From assembly GCA_000980495.1 (NCBI GenBank), contig LARN01000022.1, positions 1 through 31,898 of the forward strand: 31,898 nucleotides of DNA, read 5' to 3'. The notes beneath the pieces are model-generated. The model searched no databases and was not told the origin of the DNA. It worked only from the letters and a program-made list of their open reading frames with translations. Origin of the DNA: Acinetobacter sp. N54.MGS-139. GTDB taxonomy: Bacteria; Pseudomonadota; Gammaproteobacteria; Burkholderiales; Burkholderiaceae_F. Positions 31,795 to 31,898 of this stretch are shown here, piece after piece. The first letter of the stretch is position 1. Each line of letters begins with the position of its first letter. The position numbers and the translations under genes are program-made.

Positions 31795-31898
31795 ATGCAC
31801 TACAGACTTGGATTTAGTTCAAAACTGGAAAACTCCAGCGTCTACATTGAGTGCTCCGTTCGGAAACCCGGAGTCAATCATCCTATCCGTGAGATCGT
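31795..31898 (+). CDS. start of a gene cut by the window edge, possibly another transposase
   Basis: The ATG at 31795 has an excellent ribosome site (AGGAGG at 31785-31790) and a TATAAT 33 bases upstream. The 34 visible codons read MHYRLGFSSKLENSSVYIEC and then a basic stretch, SVRKPGVNHPIREI. The pattern of a short strand, VYIE, and a basic Arg/Pro-rich turn resembles the N-terminus of IS1634-type transposases (compare KYIRVYSSYRNEKGQPR in the IS here), but too little is visible to be sure. Confidence 0.55.
   Translation, partial: MHYRLGFSSKLENSSVYIECSVRKPGVNHPIREI

Noticed and set aside
1..31898. CRISPR arrays, tRNA, rRNA and prophage genes
   Set aside because: No regularly spaced short repeats, cloverleaf-like genes, rRNA motifs or phage structural genes were recognised. 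The only large repeats are the aspA copies and the IS-flanking duplication.

Overview
The window looks like chromosomal DNA of an anaerobic, probably gut-associated, Betaproteobacterium of the Sutterella/Parasutterella kind. This is an inference. It rests on a mid-40s % GC coding style, a Wolinella-type fumarate reductase, a DcuA-type C4-dicarboxylate carrier, three aspartase-family genes and simple proteobacterial housekeeping genes (thyA-folA, nnr, ridA). No rRNA, tRNA or CRISPR array was seen.

Layout. 1-2059: the end of an unknown membrane protein, then a divergent aspartase-family gene (aspA1) with its own terminator. 2124-4973: an orphan HigA-like antitoxin, a small periplasmic protein, a two-gene unit of unknown function and a small acidic protein. 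5086-7461: thyA-folA and a frameshifted EamA-type transporter. 7955-10608: a lipoprotein alpha/beta hydrolase translationally coupled to a CreA-like lipoprotein, ridA with a hairpin directly before its ribosome site, and a small lipoprotein. 10865-16248: a membrane protein with a Sel1-repeat protein, the bifunctional NAD(P)HX repair enzyme, a DadA-like oxidoreductase divergent from a MerR regulator, and a chalcone-isomerase-like protein. 16346-26624, all on the minus strand: aspA2, dcuA, aspA3, frdB and frdA, interrupted by an IS1634-family element. 27418-31646: a small unknown protein, two tandem MetQ-type binding proteins, about 1.7 kb of AT-rich DNA without a convincing gene, and a small membrane protein. 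At the right edge a new reading frame with a strong ribosome site begins and may be another transposase.

The central theme is aspartate-driven fumarate respiration. DcuA would import aspartate (or fumarate/malate) in exchange for succinate, AspA would release ammonia and fumarate, and FrdAB would reduce fumarate to succinate. Two nearly identical aspA copies flank dcuA as direct repeats and share a tract of about 560 identical bases, which suggests gene conversion.

The most striking structural feature is the IS element. It lies between two direct copies of about 330 bp of host DNA: the whole aspA3-frdB intergenic region plus the last codons of frdB. This fits the very long target duplications known for the IS1634 family. 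The duplication explains how frdB, its terminator and the aspA3 upstream region all survived the insertion.
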